Origin: an uncultured Bryobacteraceae bacterium
GTDB lineage: Bacteria; Acidobacteriota; Terriglobia; Bryobacterales; Bryobacteraceae
NCBI GenBank assembly: GCA_955652915.1
Contig: CATPCJ010000171.1
Coordinates: 1-36,253, forward strand
Reading direction: 5' to 3'
DNA: 36,253 nt
The notes below the pieces were generated by a model, which was not told the DNA's origin, did not search any database, and worked only from the letters and a program-made list of their open reading frames with translations. Below are positions 1 through 7,370 of this stretch, one piece after another (position 1 is the first letter of the stretch; each line of letters opens with the position of its first letter). The position numbers were made by a program, and so were the translations under genes.

Positions 1-2
1 AT

Positions 3-884
3 CCCGGCTACGATCTAAACCTCGGCGAACACGTCTTTCCATCGCAAAAATACCGGCTCATCCGCACCCAATTACTGGATGAAGGCTTCGCCGATCGCTT
101 GGACTTTGTCGAGCCACAGCCCGCGTCCGACGAGGAAATCCTGCGCGTCCACGAGCCCGGCTGGGTGCATCGGCTGAAGACTGGAACACTCAGCGCCGAA
201 GAAATTCTGAAGCTCGAGATTCCATATTTGAAGCAGATGGTGGAGGCTTTCTGGTTGGCCACGGGAGGCACAATCCTGGCCGCGCGCAACGCGCTGCGCG
301 ATCGTATTGGATTCAATATCGGCGGTGGATTTCATCATGCTTTCGTGGGACACGGCGAGGGATTCTGCGCCATTCATGACGTTGCGATCGCGGTTCGCGC
401 ACTCCAATACGAAAAGCTAATCCAGCGGGCACTCATCGTGGATTGCGACGTGCATCACGGCAACGGCACCGCTGCCATTTTTGACGGTGACCGGAGCGTG
501 CTCACAGTATCGTTGCATCAATTCAACAACTATCCCAGTGTGAAACCGGCGTCGACCATCGACATCCATCTGCGCGACGGAACCGGCGACGACGAATATC
601 TCGATCGCTTGCGCGGTGCACTGGGAGTCGCCCTGAGCTTCGCCCCGGACCTAATGTTTTACCTGGCGGGCGCCGATCCATATCGCGAAGACCAACTAGG
701 CGGTTTGTCGTTGACCGTGGATGGTCTCAAGCAACGGGACCGGATCGTTTTCGACGGCGCCCTCGCTCAAAAAATACCAGTCGCGGTGGCGCTAGCGGGC
801 GGTTACGCGCGGAGGACTGCGGACACAGTCACCATCCATTGCAACACTGTCAAGATGGCCCGAAATGCATTACAAGCCGCGTGA
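3..884 (+). CDS. Histone deacetylase-family protein, 5' end cut off by the window
   Basis: The reading frame is open from the first full codon (position 3), so the true start lies upstream; the TTG at 99 is inside the domain. The fold is the arginase/deacetylase type, a zinc hydrolase that removes acetyl groups from acyl-lysine or small acetylated amines (AcuC/acetylpolyamine amidohydrolase relatives). Seen in order: GGGFHHA with the catalytic His pair (about 321-341), DCDVHHGNGT with Asp and His zinc ligands (about 442-471), GADPYRED with the third Asp ligand (about 669-692), and GGYAR carrying the transition-state Tyr. All catalytic residues are present, so the enzyme should be active. About 293 residues are visible, near the full length of about 300, so little is missing. 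The substrate cannot be told from sequence. No partner gene is visible on this side. Confidence 0.9.
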   Translation, partial: PGYDLNLGEHVFPSQKYRLIRTQLLDEGFADRLDFVEPQPASDEEILRVHEPGWVHRLKTGTLSAEEILKLEIPYLKQMVEAFWLATGGTILAARNALRDRIGFNIGGGFHHAFVGHGEGFCAIHDVAIAVRALQYEKLIQRALIVDCDVHHGNGTAAIFDGDRSVLTVSLHQFNNYPSVKPASTIDIHLRDGTGDDEYLDRLRGALGVALSFAPDLMFYLAGADPYREDQLGGLSLTVDGLKQRDRIVFDGALAQKIPVAVALAGGYARRTADTVTIHCNTVKMARNALQAA

Positions 885-907
885 CACGGCGTAGTTTCCG
901 CAAGTAG

Positions 908-1158
908 AGGTTCATTGTTTTTGCCGCCAATTGGGGCATACTGAACACATTGACTGTAGCCAGCTTTGCTTTCTTCAGCATCGACCCGAACGGAGGCACT
1001 ACGGCACCCTCACCGGGAATTCCAACCGGGAGTCCGGTACTTTCGCCTTGGCTGGCCTGGGATTGCTGGCTATCGGATTGATCCCGCGCTGCAAGCGCTA
1101 TTCAGCTTATAGACGACACAGGAAATACTACAACTTAAGTAGTCCAGTTAACAAATGA
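908..1158 (+). pseudogene. Decayed PEP-CTERM protein remnant (possible frameshift)
   Basis: A stretch of about 420 bases (885-1304) lacks a convincing intact gene. Within it, one plus frame (codons from 931) encodes SGTFALAGLGLLAIGLIPR followed by Arg/Lys-rich residues. This is the shape of a PEP-CTERM sorting tail: a short proline/glutamate motif, a hydrophobic helix, then basic residues. Another plus frame just upstream (908 to about 1035) reads FFSIDPNGGTTAPSPGIP, a linker of the type that precedes such tails. A single frameshift near 1030 would join them. The frame upstream is closed by a stop at 905, so most of the gene is lost. This could be chance, but the tail is hydrophobically well formed. 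Confidence 0.4.
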
Positions 1159-1190
1159 TTTGACTCCGGAGGTACTCTCTGGTAATTTAG
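1158..1190 (+). promoter_or_regulatory. Upstream element shared with the PEP-CTERM gene
   Basis: TTTGACT (1159-1165) is followed five bases later by GGTACTCTCTGGTAATTTAG. A closely similar arrangement (TTTGACT, six bases, GGGTACCTCAGTACAATTGA) lies at 3378-3410 before the PEP-CTERM gene. Both copies sit upstream of genes for exported proteins: about 125 bases before the ATG here and about 37 before it there. A shared regulator site is inferred; no regulator is identified. Confidence 0.35.
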
Positions 1191-1313
1191 ATCCAATCTC
1201 TTATTGAAATAGTAGAGATGGCCTCGGAGGGGGTTATGCTTTCGCCCATGTAGTTGGGTAGGCGTAGCTTGCCATAAGTTCTTCTCCCGGTAGTTCAGAA
1301 AAAGGTGAAATCC

Positions 1314-3323
1314 ATGTTTCCAAGACGTCCCAAATTTTCGCGCACTAGTTTGGTTGCGGTAGGCGCATTCGTTGCGATAGCTTCCTTGCCCATCTTTGCG
1401 CAGCAATCTGATGACCTTAGCGATTCGGCCAAACAACAGATTGCAGAGATTTTGAAGCACAAGCAGTCCTTCAGCGATGGAGAACGAAAACTATCATCGC
1501 ACCTGGCTTTCGCGAGCAGGTTCAGCCGGGTGCAACCGTCCAGGTCCATCAGCCGGCTATTGGATACATCCAGGATTAGCGCCCGCGGTATGGTCGAGGT
1601 CGACATCAAGGGTGATGTAGACGAGTCGCTGCTTGGGCTTATTGTCGCGGTTGGCGGCGAAGTTCAGAGTTCTTCGGTGGAGCACGGCTTGGTCCGCGCG
1701 ACGCTTCCGTTGCGCGCCCTGGAGAGAGTAGCTCAAAGCAGTCAAGTTGGGTCGATCCAAGATGCCGATCCAATGATTCTGAACTCGACATTGCCCAGAG
1801 AGAGTGGGATTCGGGTAACTGGAATGCCGAAGCCGCCAATGTTGGCGGATCGCCCCGCCGTGGCACGGGTCCGGAAGCCGCGCGAGCTTCCGCTTCTGGC
1901 CGCAAACGGCGCCATGCCGTCCTTGAGTTCCTGGTTTTCGCTCCGCGGTCTCTCGTTCTTTGTGGGCGCACTGACCAGTCAGGGTTACATCTCGCATACC
2001 GCGAACCAAGTGGTCAACATGGGGATTAACGGAACCGGCGTGAAGGTCGGCGTCTTGTCCGACAGCGCGTCGGCTGCGCGCGTGGCAGCTTTGATGGCCA
2101 GTGGCGATCTGGGACCGGGCACCACCGTTCTTCCGGGCCTTGGCAGTTCCGGGACCGACGAAGGAACGGCCATGATGGAAATCGTTCAGGATCTGGCGCC
2201 GGGCGCTCAGATTTTCTTCGCCACCGCCAACGGCGGACAGGCAGCGATGGCGGCCAATATCGCGTCGCTCGCGGCGGCTGGCTGCACCATTATCGTGGAC
2301 GACATCACTTATCTCGCCGAAGCGGCGTTCCAAGATGGGCCGATTGCACAAGCGGTGAATACTTTCGTAGCGGCCGGTGGTTTGTATTTTTCGTCGGCCG
2401 GGAACTCCGGGAACTTGACCGACGGAACGTCCGGAACGTGGGAAGGTGACTTCGTGGACGGCGGGGCCGTATCTGGGCCCATCGCCACCCTCGGAGAGAC
2501 CGGCGAGTTCCACAGTTTCGGTGCGTCGTTGTTCGATTCGCTAACAGCGCTCAGCAGCTTTATCAGCCTCAAGTGGTCCGACCCGCAGAATGGCAGCGGC
2601 AATGACTACGACCTGTTCATCACCAATAGCACCGGCGCCACGGTAAAGGGCTTCTCGGCCGCCTCGCAGACCGGCACCCAGAGTCCATTCGAGGCTATTC
2701 AGCAAGGAAGCGGGTGTGGCACTGCGATGCCGATGGGTTACTGCCCGTCGGTTGGTGACCGCATCTATATTGTCCTGTTCAGTGGGGCGGCTCGTGCCCT
2801 GCGAGTGGATACGAACCGAGGCCGGTTGTCCATAGCCACGGCGGGCGCCACGTTCGGACACAATGGAGGCCAGAACACCATCACGCTGGCCGCTACCGCC
2901 TGGAACAGTGCTCACGCCGGAACCAGGCCGTTTACCGGCTTCGCGAATCCGGTGGAGTTTTTCAGTTCGGATGGTCCGCGCAAGATATTCCTCAACCCCA
3001 ATGGGACGGCCATCACCCCCGGCAACGTTCTCTTCGGCACCAATGGCGGCACCACTTTCCAGAAGCCGGATTTGACGGCCGCGGACGGTGTGAGCGCTAA
3101 AACTCCGGGCTTCCTGCCGTTCTTTGGGACTTCGGCGGCGGCGCCCCACGCGGCGGCTATCGCGGCGCTGGTGAAAGCGGCCAATCCGGCGCTTACGGGC
3201 CCACAGATCCGCCAGATCTTGATCAACACATCGCTTGACAACATGGCTGTCGGGCCGGATCGGGACGGCGGTTACGGTATTATCATGGCGAAAGCGGCGG
3301 TGCTGGCTGCGCTCACGCCCTAA
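1314..3323 (+). CDS. Secreted subtilisin/sedolisin-like serine peptidase
   Basis: ATG at 1314 is preferred over an in-frame GTG at 1305 because AAGGTG lies six bases before it. Residues 1-30 form a signal peptide (basic start, hydrophobic SLVAVGAFVAIASLPIFAQ), followed by a propeptide-like region to about 195. The protease core shows Asp250 in VGVLSDS, then Glu283 in TDEGTAMMEI where classical subtilisins have the catalytic His (HGT), then Asn in SSAGNSGN (oxyanion position), and Ser607 in FGTSAAAPHAAA. This Asp/Glu/Ser set resembles the S53-like branch of the S8/S53 clan rather than true subtilisins. An inserted beta-rich region of about 200 residues (LKWSDPQNGSGNDYDLFITN) separates Asn from Ser and resembles a bacterial pre-peptidase or P-type domain. 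The protein is predicted to be exported. It has 669 residues and no C-terminal anchor. Confidence 0.85.
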   Translation: MFPRRPKFSRTSLVAVGAFVAIASLPIFAQQSDDLSDSAKQQIAEILKHKQSFSDGERKLSSHLAFASRFSRVQPSRSISRLLDTSRISARGMVEVDIKGDVDESLLGLIVAVGGEVQSSSVEHGLVRATLPLRALERVAQSSQVGSIQDADPMILNSTLPRESGIRVTGMPKPPMLADRPAVARVRKPRELPLLAANGAMPSLSSWFSLRGLSFFVGALTSQGYISHTANQVVNMGINGTGVKVGVLSDSASAARVAALMASGDLGPGTTVLPGLGSSGTDEGTAMMEIVQDLAPGAQIFFATANGGQAAMAANIASLAAAGCTIIVDDITYLAEAAFQDGPIAQAVNTFVAAGGLYFSSAGNSGNLTDGTSGTWEGDFVDGGAVSGPIATLGETGEFHSFGASLFDSLTALSSFISLKWSDPQNGSGNDYDLFITNSTGATVKGFSAASQTGTQSPFEAIQQGSGCGTAMPMGYCPSVGDRIYIVLFSGAARALRVDTNRGRLSIATAGATFGHNGGQNTITLAATAWNSAHAGTRPFTGFANPVEFFSSDGPRKIFLNPNGTAITPGNVLFGTNGGTTFQKPDLTAADGVSAKTPGFLPFFGTSAAAPHAAAIAALVKAANPALTGPQIRQILINTSLDNMAVGPDRDGGYGIIMAKAAVLAALTP

Positions 3324-3377
3324 CGCGGATCGGTTTTGGTACTCCAGGTCTGGTAGGTCTAGTGCGGTACTTATCCG

Positions 3378-3410
3378 TTTGACTAGCCTGGGGTACCTCA
3401 GTACAATTGA
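3378..3410 (+). promoter_or_regulatory. Upstream element of the PEP-CTERM gene
   Basis: TTTGACT, six bases, then GGGTACCTCAGTACAATTGA. GGTACC is a palindrome and GTAC recurs eight bases on. It matches the element at 1158-1190 in order and spacing. Further GTAC words (3367-3370 and nearby) are scattered upstream. It is probably an activator or promoter site; the exact -10 is not clear. Confidence 0.35.
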
Positions 3411-3446
3411 ATATTACTTTGTTTTGGAACTTTTCGGAGGAAGAGA

Positions 3447-4088
3447 ATGAGATTGTCTTACATACTGAGCGGCGCGGGGATCGCGGCGTTAGCGCTTTGT
3501 TCCGCGGCGCAGGCTGCGATTATCTTTGACACGGGAGTAACATCTCTCACGGCCGGGGACCCCACACAACTGGGCCGGCTGACGCGCAACGGCGTCCCCA
3601 GTGACTGGTCGACCAACAAGGCTTTCCCCGGGGTGACTAATGCCAATACTTCAGTTCACTATCGCACTTACCTTATCGATGCGCTGGCGTTTGGTACGCC
3701 TTTCATCCAGATCAACGTCGACGATCCGATGGCCGCGATTTTCGTATCAGCTTACTTGGACTCTTACACTCCGAATCCTGTGCCTGCAAACCGCGGACTG
3801 GACATCAACTATCGTGGCGACGACGGCTCGACCGGGAATCCCTTTACCGATCCCGGGTTCTTCCAGGTGGTTATCCCGACGGGCCACAAGCTTGTTCTGG
3901 TGATCAATGATCCCAGCACGAACAATGCCGGTCTCGGGAAGAATTTTGACGTTCTGGTGGAGGGCTTCACCGATACGATGTTCACTGACCCGACCCCTGA
4001 GCCCGCATCCATTCTTCTCGCAGGCGCAGGCCTGGGATGCCTTGCTCTGATCCGTTTGCGCCGAAAGCGCGGGCCGGTAGCTTCGTAG
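3447..4088 (+). CDS. PEP-CTERM sorting domain protein
   Basis: GGAGG at 3436-3440, six bases before the ATG, fixes the start. Residues 1-23 are a Sec signal peptide (LSGAGIAALALCSAAQA). The middle part is a beta-rich, Asn/Asp/Gly-rich exported domain with no recognised catalytic motif. The C-terminus reads PTPEPASILLAGAGLGCLALI followed by RLRRKR, a textbook PEP-CTERM tail that is cleaved by an exosortase and serves surface or exopolysaccharide-linked sorting. Neither an exosortase nor an extracellular polysaccharide locus is visible in this window, so the sorting machinery must be elsewhere. The gene stands alone: it has its own upstream element and a strong terminator after it. Confidence 0.9.
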   Translation: MRLSYILSGAGIAALALCSAAQAAIIFDTGVTSLTAGDPTQLGRLTRNGVPSDWSTNKAFPGVTNANTSVHYRTYLIDALAFGTPFIQINVDDPMAAIFVSAYLDSYTPNPVPANRGLDINYRGDDGSTGNPFTDPGFFQVVIPTGHKLVLVINDPSTNNAGLGKNFDVLVEGFTDTMFTDPTPEPASILLAGAGLGCLALIRLRRKRGPVAS

Positions 4089-4115
4089 CGATCCTTCCGT
4101 TCGTTGTGGTAAGCG

Positions 4116-4147
4116 CCCTCAATCCCTAACCGGGGTTGAGGGTTTTT
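4116..4147 (+). terminator. Rho-independent terminator after the PEP-CTERM gene
   Basis: CCCTCAA (4116-4122) pairs exactly with TTGAGGG (4136-4142). CCC and GGG inside the loop can extend the stem. TTTTT follows directly at 4143-4147. It lies 28 bases after the stop codon. Confidence 0.85.
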
Positions 4148-4184
4148 CATTGCACGCTTGTGCAAGAATCGAAGCAGACCTTGG

Positions 4185-4772
4185 ATGATTACCATCGCCG
4201 CCTACGATAGACACGTGGAACAACTATTTGAATTGATGCGGCGCCTGCATGCGGCGCTGACGAAGGCGCAAGTGGAATATCGAATTGTCGGAGGAATGGC
4301 CGTGTTCTTCCAGGTGAGCGAGCGCGATCCGGATGCGGCGCGCCTCACTCGGGACGTGGATGTTGCAATCGACCGCGGTGATCTTCAGCGCATTTCGAGG
4401 ATCGCGGAGCAATTCGGGTTTCGTTACCAGCATGCTGCCGGCATCGACATGCTGGTGGACGCCAAGCAACCGAAGGCACGTAGCGCCGTTCATCTGTTGT
4501 TCGTTCGTGAGAAAGTGAGGCCGGATTATTTAGAGCCAGTCCCGGGATTCTCAGAGCCAACGATCACAGCCGAAGGCATCCTGCTTGCTCCGGTTGCCGA
4601 TCTGGTCCGAATGAAACTTACCAGTTTTCGGTTGAGGGACAAAACCCACGTGATCGATATGGATTCTGTAGGTTTGATCACTCCGGAGATCGAAGCCGCG
4701 CTCCCGGATCTGATGCGCCGCCGCTTACAGCAGGTGCGTGACGAAGAAGCTCGGTCCAGTGGGGCGGAATGA
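4185..4772 (+). CDS. Nucleotidyltransferase-fold protein (AbiEii/MNT-like)
   Basis: ATG at 4185 is taken as the start; a TTG at 4158 and a GTG at 4214 are alternatives and none has a good Shine-Dalgarno site. The protein (195 residues) carries the polymerase-beta-like pattern: RIVGGMAVFF (Gly36-Gly37) followed by LTRDVDVAI with Asp57 and Asp59, the metal-binding pair. The family includes toxin-type nucleotidyltransferases of AbiEii and MNT systems, which modify tRNA or partner proteins, and also orphan proteins of unknown role. No antitoxin gene of the AbiEi or HEPN type lies next to it, so a toxin role is unproven. The last 13 codons lie in a 53-base segment repeated at 4914-4966, so the C-terminus may have been reshaped by a repeat insertion. 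Confidence 0.7.
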   Translation: MITIAAYDRHVEQLFELMRRLHAALTKAQVEYRIVGGMAVFFQVSERDPDAARLTRDVDVAIDRGDLQRISRIAEQFGFRYQHAAGIDMLVDAKQPKARSAVHLLFVREKVRPDYLEPVPGFSEPTITAEGILLAPVADLVRMKLTSFRLRDKTHVIDMDSVGLITPEIEAALPDLMRRRLQQVRDEEARSSGAE

Positions 4773-4966
4773 GGCGAAGCCGGCGCTCCCCAACGCTCTG
4801 TTGAAGACGCGGCGCAAATTATTGATTCCGCGCGAGCGGCCCGGTGCGTCTTCATTGCCTTTGGTGGGCTGCGGACCAAATGGAGCGCTCCCTTACGGTC
4901 GCGTTCTGAAGACGTGCGTGATGCAGAAGCTCAGTCCACTGGCGCGGAATAGGCCGATGCGGGCGC
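4734..4966. repeat. 53-bp imperfect direct repeat flanking a dispersed element
   Basis: 4734-4786 and 4914-4966 are imperfect copies; 32 of the first 37 bases match, starting GTGCGTGA and containing CAGAAGCTC/AAGAAGCTC and GCGGAAT. The first copy forms the end of the nucleotidyltransferase gene; the second runs into the end of the convergent epimerase gene. The dispersed element at 4794-4905 sits between them. The direct repeat is far longer than a target-site duplication, so it may be part of a larger composite repeat. Confidence 0.65.
4794..4905. repeat. Dispersed intergenic repeat, copy A
   Basis: This is a near copy of 15214-15326. Shared words include GTTGAAGACGCGG, ATTATTGATTCC, AGCGGCCCG, GCGTCTTCAT, TTTTGGTGGG/CTTTGGTGGG and CTCCCTT-CGGTCGCG. 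TGAAGACGCGG and the later GCGTCTTCA form an internal inverted repeat. It lacks the left terminal arm found in copy B. No protein is encoded; the minus-strand open frame through it (MKTHRAARAESII...) recurs in copy B and probably reflects the repeat only. Confidence 0.75.
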
Positions 4967-5986
4967 CGTCGCAATCAAGGAATCTTCGAACGCGTAATCC
5001 GGTTTGGGATACGCATTGTTGCGCAAATACCAGCGGTAGGCTTCCTTCAAGCCCGTGGCGAAATCGATCGGCTTGAATTTCAAAACGCGCTGCGCTTTGT
5101 TGACCACGACTGTTATGGCCGGCACGTCGAAATAAAAGCCGAAGTAAAGCTTGGGGCCCATGGGATGGCCGCCCGCGCGCAGAATCCGCTCTCGCGGCCA
5201 ACGCACGAAGCTTGGTTCCTTACCGGCGGCGCGCGCAAAAGCTTCCACCGCTTCCACCTGCGTCAGCGGCCGCGGATTCGCGATGTTGAACGCGTGTCCC
5301 TCCACATCGTCCACGTCGATGGCTTTGATACAGGCGGTGACGAGGTCCTTGATGTTGACGAATTGCATCAAGCGGCGTCCGTCGCCCGGTAGGATCATCG
5401 GACGGCCTTCGCGCAAACGGTCCCAGAAAAACGCTTCTCGATAAAACGGATTGCCAACGCCGTAAATGAACGGAGGCCGCAGCGTCACCACGGGAAAACC
5501 ATCGCGCTGATGCATCCGGAACAGGGTCCGCTCGCTCATGGCCTTGTTGCGGACATAGGCATCGGGATGATCGTCCGGCGCCAGCGCATCGCCCTCGTGA
5601 TGGTTCAAGCCATCGCCATAGGCAGCGACGCTCGACATGAACACATAACGGTGCAGATTATTGCCGGCCGCGCGCGCCGTCGCTTCCACCTGCGCCGCGG
5701 TGGTGCCACGCTCCCAATCGTAGACGTTGTCGTAGACGACATCGAAGGACTTGCCCGCCAGCGCGCGCTTCAGCGATTCCGGATCGTTTCGGTCGGCGGT
5801 GATGCTGCCAACTTTCTTGCCGAGATCGTGCCGCGTTTTTCGATGCAGAATCGAAACTTCGTGCCCGGCCTTGAGCAATTCCTTCACCAGGGCGCGTCCG
5901 ATAAACAGCGTTCCCCCGATAACCAGAACTTTCCGTTTGGCCGGCTCCTGGCGTTTCGATCCGTTAGTCGTAGTACTCGAGCCCAA
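4931..5986 (-). CDS. NAD-dependent epimerase/dehydratase (extended SDR)
   Basis: It has 351 residues with an N-terminal Rossmann motif VLVIGGTLFIGRAL (residues 20-33), a conserved SSVAAYG active-site strand, and the catalytic Tyr-Lys pair in YVRNK. The substrate side includes LRPPFIYG and GDGRRLMQFVNIKD. Extended SDRs of this type convert nucleotide sugars or related polyols in the cytoplasm; the precise substrate is not deducible. The start is a TTG at 5986 inside the end of the inositol-3-phosphate synthase gene (23-base overlap), so the two are probably translated together. This suggests, but does not prove, a role in inositol-linked sugar or lipid metabolism. The last residues (SAYSAPVD) are read through the repeat at 4914-4966. 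Confidence 0.85.
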   Translation of the reverse strand: MGSSTTTNGSKRQEPAKRKVLVIGGTLFIGRALVKELLKAGHEVSILHRKTRHDLGKKVGSITADRNDPESLKRALAGKSFDVVYDNVYDWERGTTAAQVEATARAAGNNLHRYVFMSSVAAYGDGLNHHEGDALAPDDHPDAYVRNKAMSERTLFRMHQRDGFPVVTLRPPFIYGVGNPFYREAFFWDRLREGRPMILPGDGRRLMQFVNIKDLVTACIKAIDVDDVEGHAFNIANPRPLTQVEAVEAFARAAGKEPSFVRWPRERILRAGGHPMGPKLYFGFYFDVPAITVVVNKAQRVLKFKPIDFATGLKEAYRWYLRNNAYPKPDYAFEDSLIATAPASAYSAPVD

Positions 5987-7283
5987 GGTGTGTAATCAGG
6001 TCCTCTCCGCGCATCCAACGCAGCGTGTTCTTCAGCTTCATCAACTGAATAAAAATATCGTGTTCGGGATACAGGCCGGGCGCTGTCATGGGAGCCTTGA
6101 AGTAGAACGAAAGCCACTCCTGAATGCCTTTCATTCCGGAGCGCTGCGCAAGGTCCATGAACAGAACCAGGTCCAGCACCAGCGGCGCAGCGAGAATCGA
6201 ATCCCGGCACAAGAAGTCGATCTTGATCTGCATCGGATAACCCAGCCATCCAAAAATGTCTATGTTGTCCCAGCCTTCCTTGGAATCGCCGCGCGGCGGA
6301 TAGTAATTGATGCGGACCGCGTGATAAAGATCCTTATAAAGCAGCGGATAAAGCTCCGGCTGCAAAATCTGTTGCAGCACGGATAGCTTGGTCTCTTCCT
6401 TCGATTTGAAAGATCCGGGATCCTCCAGCACCTCGCCATCGCGATTTCCCAGAATATTGGTGGAAAACCAACCGGAAATTCCAAGCATCCGCGCCTTGAA
6501 GCCCGGCGCCAGCAGGGTCTTCATGTAAGTTTGCCCGGTCTTAAAATCTTTGCCGCAGACCGGAATTTGACGCTCGCGCGCGAGGTCCAGCAGCGCCGGT
6601 GTATCGGTAGTGAGATTGGGCGCGCCGTTGGCGTAGGGCACGCCGCTCTTCAACGCCGCGTACGCGTAAATCTGGCTGGGAGCGATATCCGGATCGTTTT
6701 TCTGCAAGCCGCATTCAAAGTCTTTCAGCGTTTGATGAACGGCTCCGGATGTGTGAAAAACTTCGGTGGAACCGCACCAGATCATCACCAGCCGCGATGC
6801 GCCGGTTGACTCCTGGAACTGGCGGATGTCTTCCATCAACATCTCCGCCTTGTCCATCTTCGATCCGCGGTCTTTCACGTTCGGCCCGGTAATGCGCTTG
6901 ATATATTCCGGATCGAACACGGCCTTCATCGGCTTGATGGCGTGCAGTGGATCTTTCAGCTTCTCCAGAAGCGTTGGCTCCAGCACCTTGGCGTGCACCG
7001 CCGCTTCATAAGCGCTGTCTTCGAAGATGTCCCAACCGCCGAAAACCAGATCGCCCAGCTTGGCCAGCGGCACAAAATCCTGAATGCGAGGTGTTCGCGC
7101 GTCGGTGCGCTTGCCGAGCCGGACCGTGCCTAACTGCGTCAAGGAACCAATGGGTTCACCCAGGCCGCGCTTGACCGCTTCCACGCCGGCCATGAAGGTG
7201 GTGCTGACGGCGCCGATGCCGGGAATCAGTATCCCCAGCTTTCCATCGGCGGGCGCAATCCTAGTAGTTTCCTTAGTGGGCAA
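5964..7283 (-). CDS. ino1: Inositol-3-phosphate synthase
   Basis: It converts glucose 6-phosphate to 1L-myo-inositol 1-phosphate with bound NAD+, the first step to inositol and inositol lipids. Seen: the NAD site GILIPGIGAVSTTF (residues 17-30), GAPNLTTDTP (220-229), the catalytic GKDFKTGQT (244-252), NILGNRDG (276-283) and the lysine/aspartate segment KIDFLCRDSILAAPLVLDL (354-372). At 439 residues it lies between the short actinobacterial and the long eukaryotic forms. The start is the TTG at 7283: AAGGAG (plus-strand 7292-7297) is spaced eight bases before it, while no ATG is available nearby. It is first of a two-gene minus-strand unit with the epimerase and is divergent from the LytTR regulator. 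Confidence 0.93.
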   Translation of the reverse strand: MPTKETTRIAPADGKLGILIPGIGAVSTTFMAGVEAVKRGLGEPIGSLTQLGTVRLGKRTDARTPRIQDFVPLAKLGDLVFGGWDIFEDSAYEAAVHAKVLEPTLLEKLKDPLHAIKPMKAVFDPEYIKRITGPNVKDRGSKMDKAEMLMEDIRQFQESTGASRLVMIWCGSTEVFHTSGAVHQTLKDFECGLQKNDPDIAPSQIYAYAALKSGVPYANGAPNLTTDTPALLDLARERQIPVCGKDFKTGQTYMKTLLAPGFKARMLGISGWFSTNILGNRDGEVLEDPGSFKSKEETKLSVLQQILQPELYPLLYKDLYHAVRINYYPPRGDSKEGWDNIDIFGWLGYPMQIKIDFLCRDSILAAPLVLDLVLFMDLAQRSGMKGIQEWLSFYFKAPMTAPGLYPEHDIFIQLMKLKNTLRWMRGEDLITHLGLEYYD

Positions 7284-7356
7284 CTCCGAATCTCCTTGGG
7301 TGGCGCGAGGGTGCTGGATGTACCCTCGAAAGGGATCGCTGACGCCTCTCCTACGC

Positions 7357-7362
7357 TATACT
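7357..7362 (+). promoter_or_regulatory. Candidate -10 box (TATACT) of the LytTR gene
   Basis: TATACT ends eight bases before the ATG, so transcription would start at or next to the start codon. No Shine-Dalgarno sequence is visible. No good -35 hexamer was found 16-18 bases upstream, so this rests on the -10 alone. Confidence 0.4.
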
Positions 7363-7370
7363 AACATTTC

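Noticed and set aside
1201..1250. Sigma-54 type promoter near TGGCCTCGG...TATGC before the protease
   Set aside because: The spacing between the GG and GC elements is about 16 bases instead of 10.
1557..2513. 318-codon minus-strand open frame
   Set aside because: Antisense to the S8/S53-like protease, Arg/Gly-rich, with no known motif.
4738..5076. Plus-strand frame of 112 codons after the nucleotidyltransferase gene
   Set aside because: It runs through dispersed repeat A and then antisense to the epimerase.
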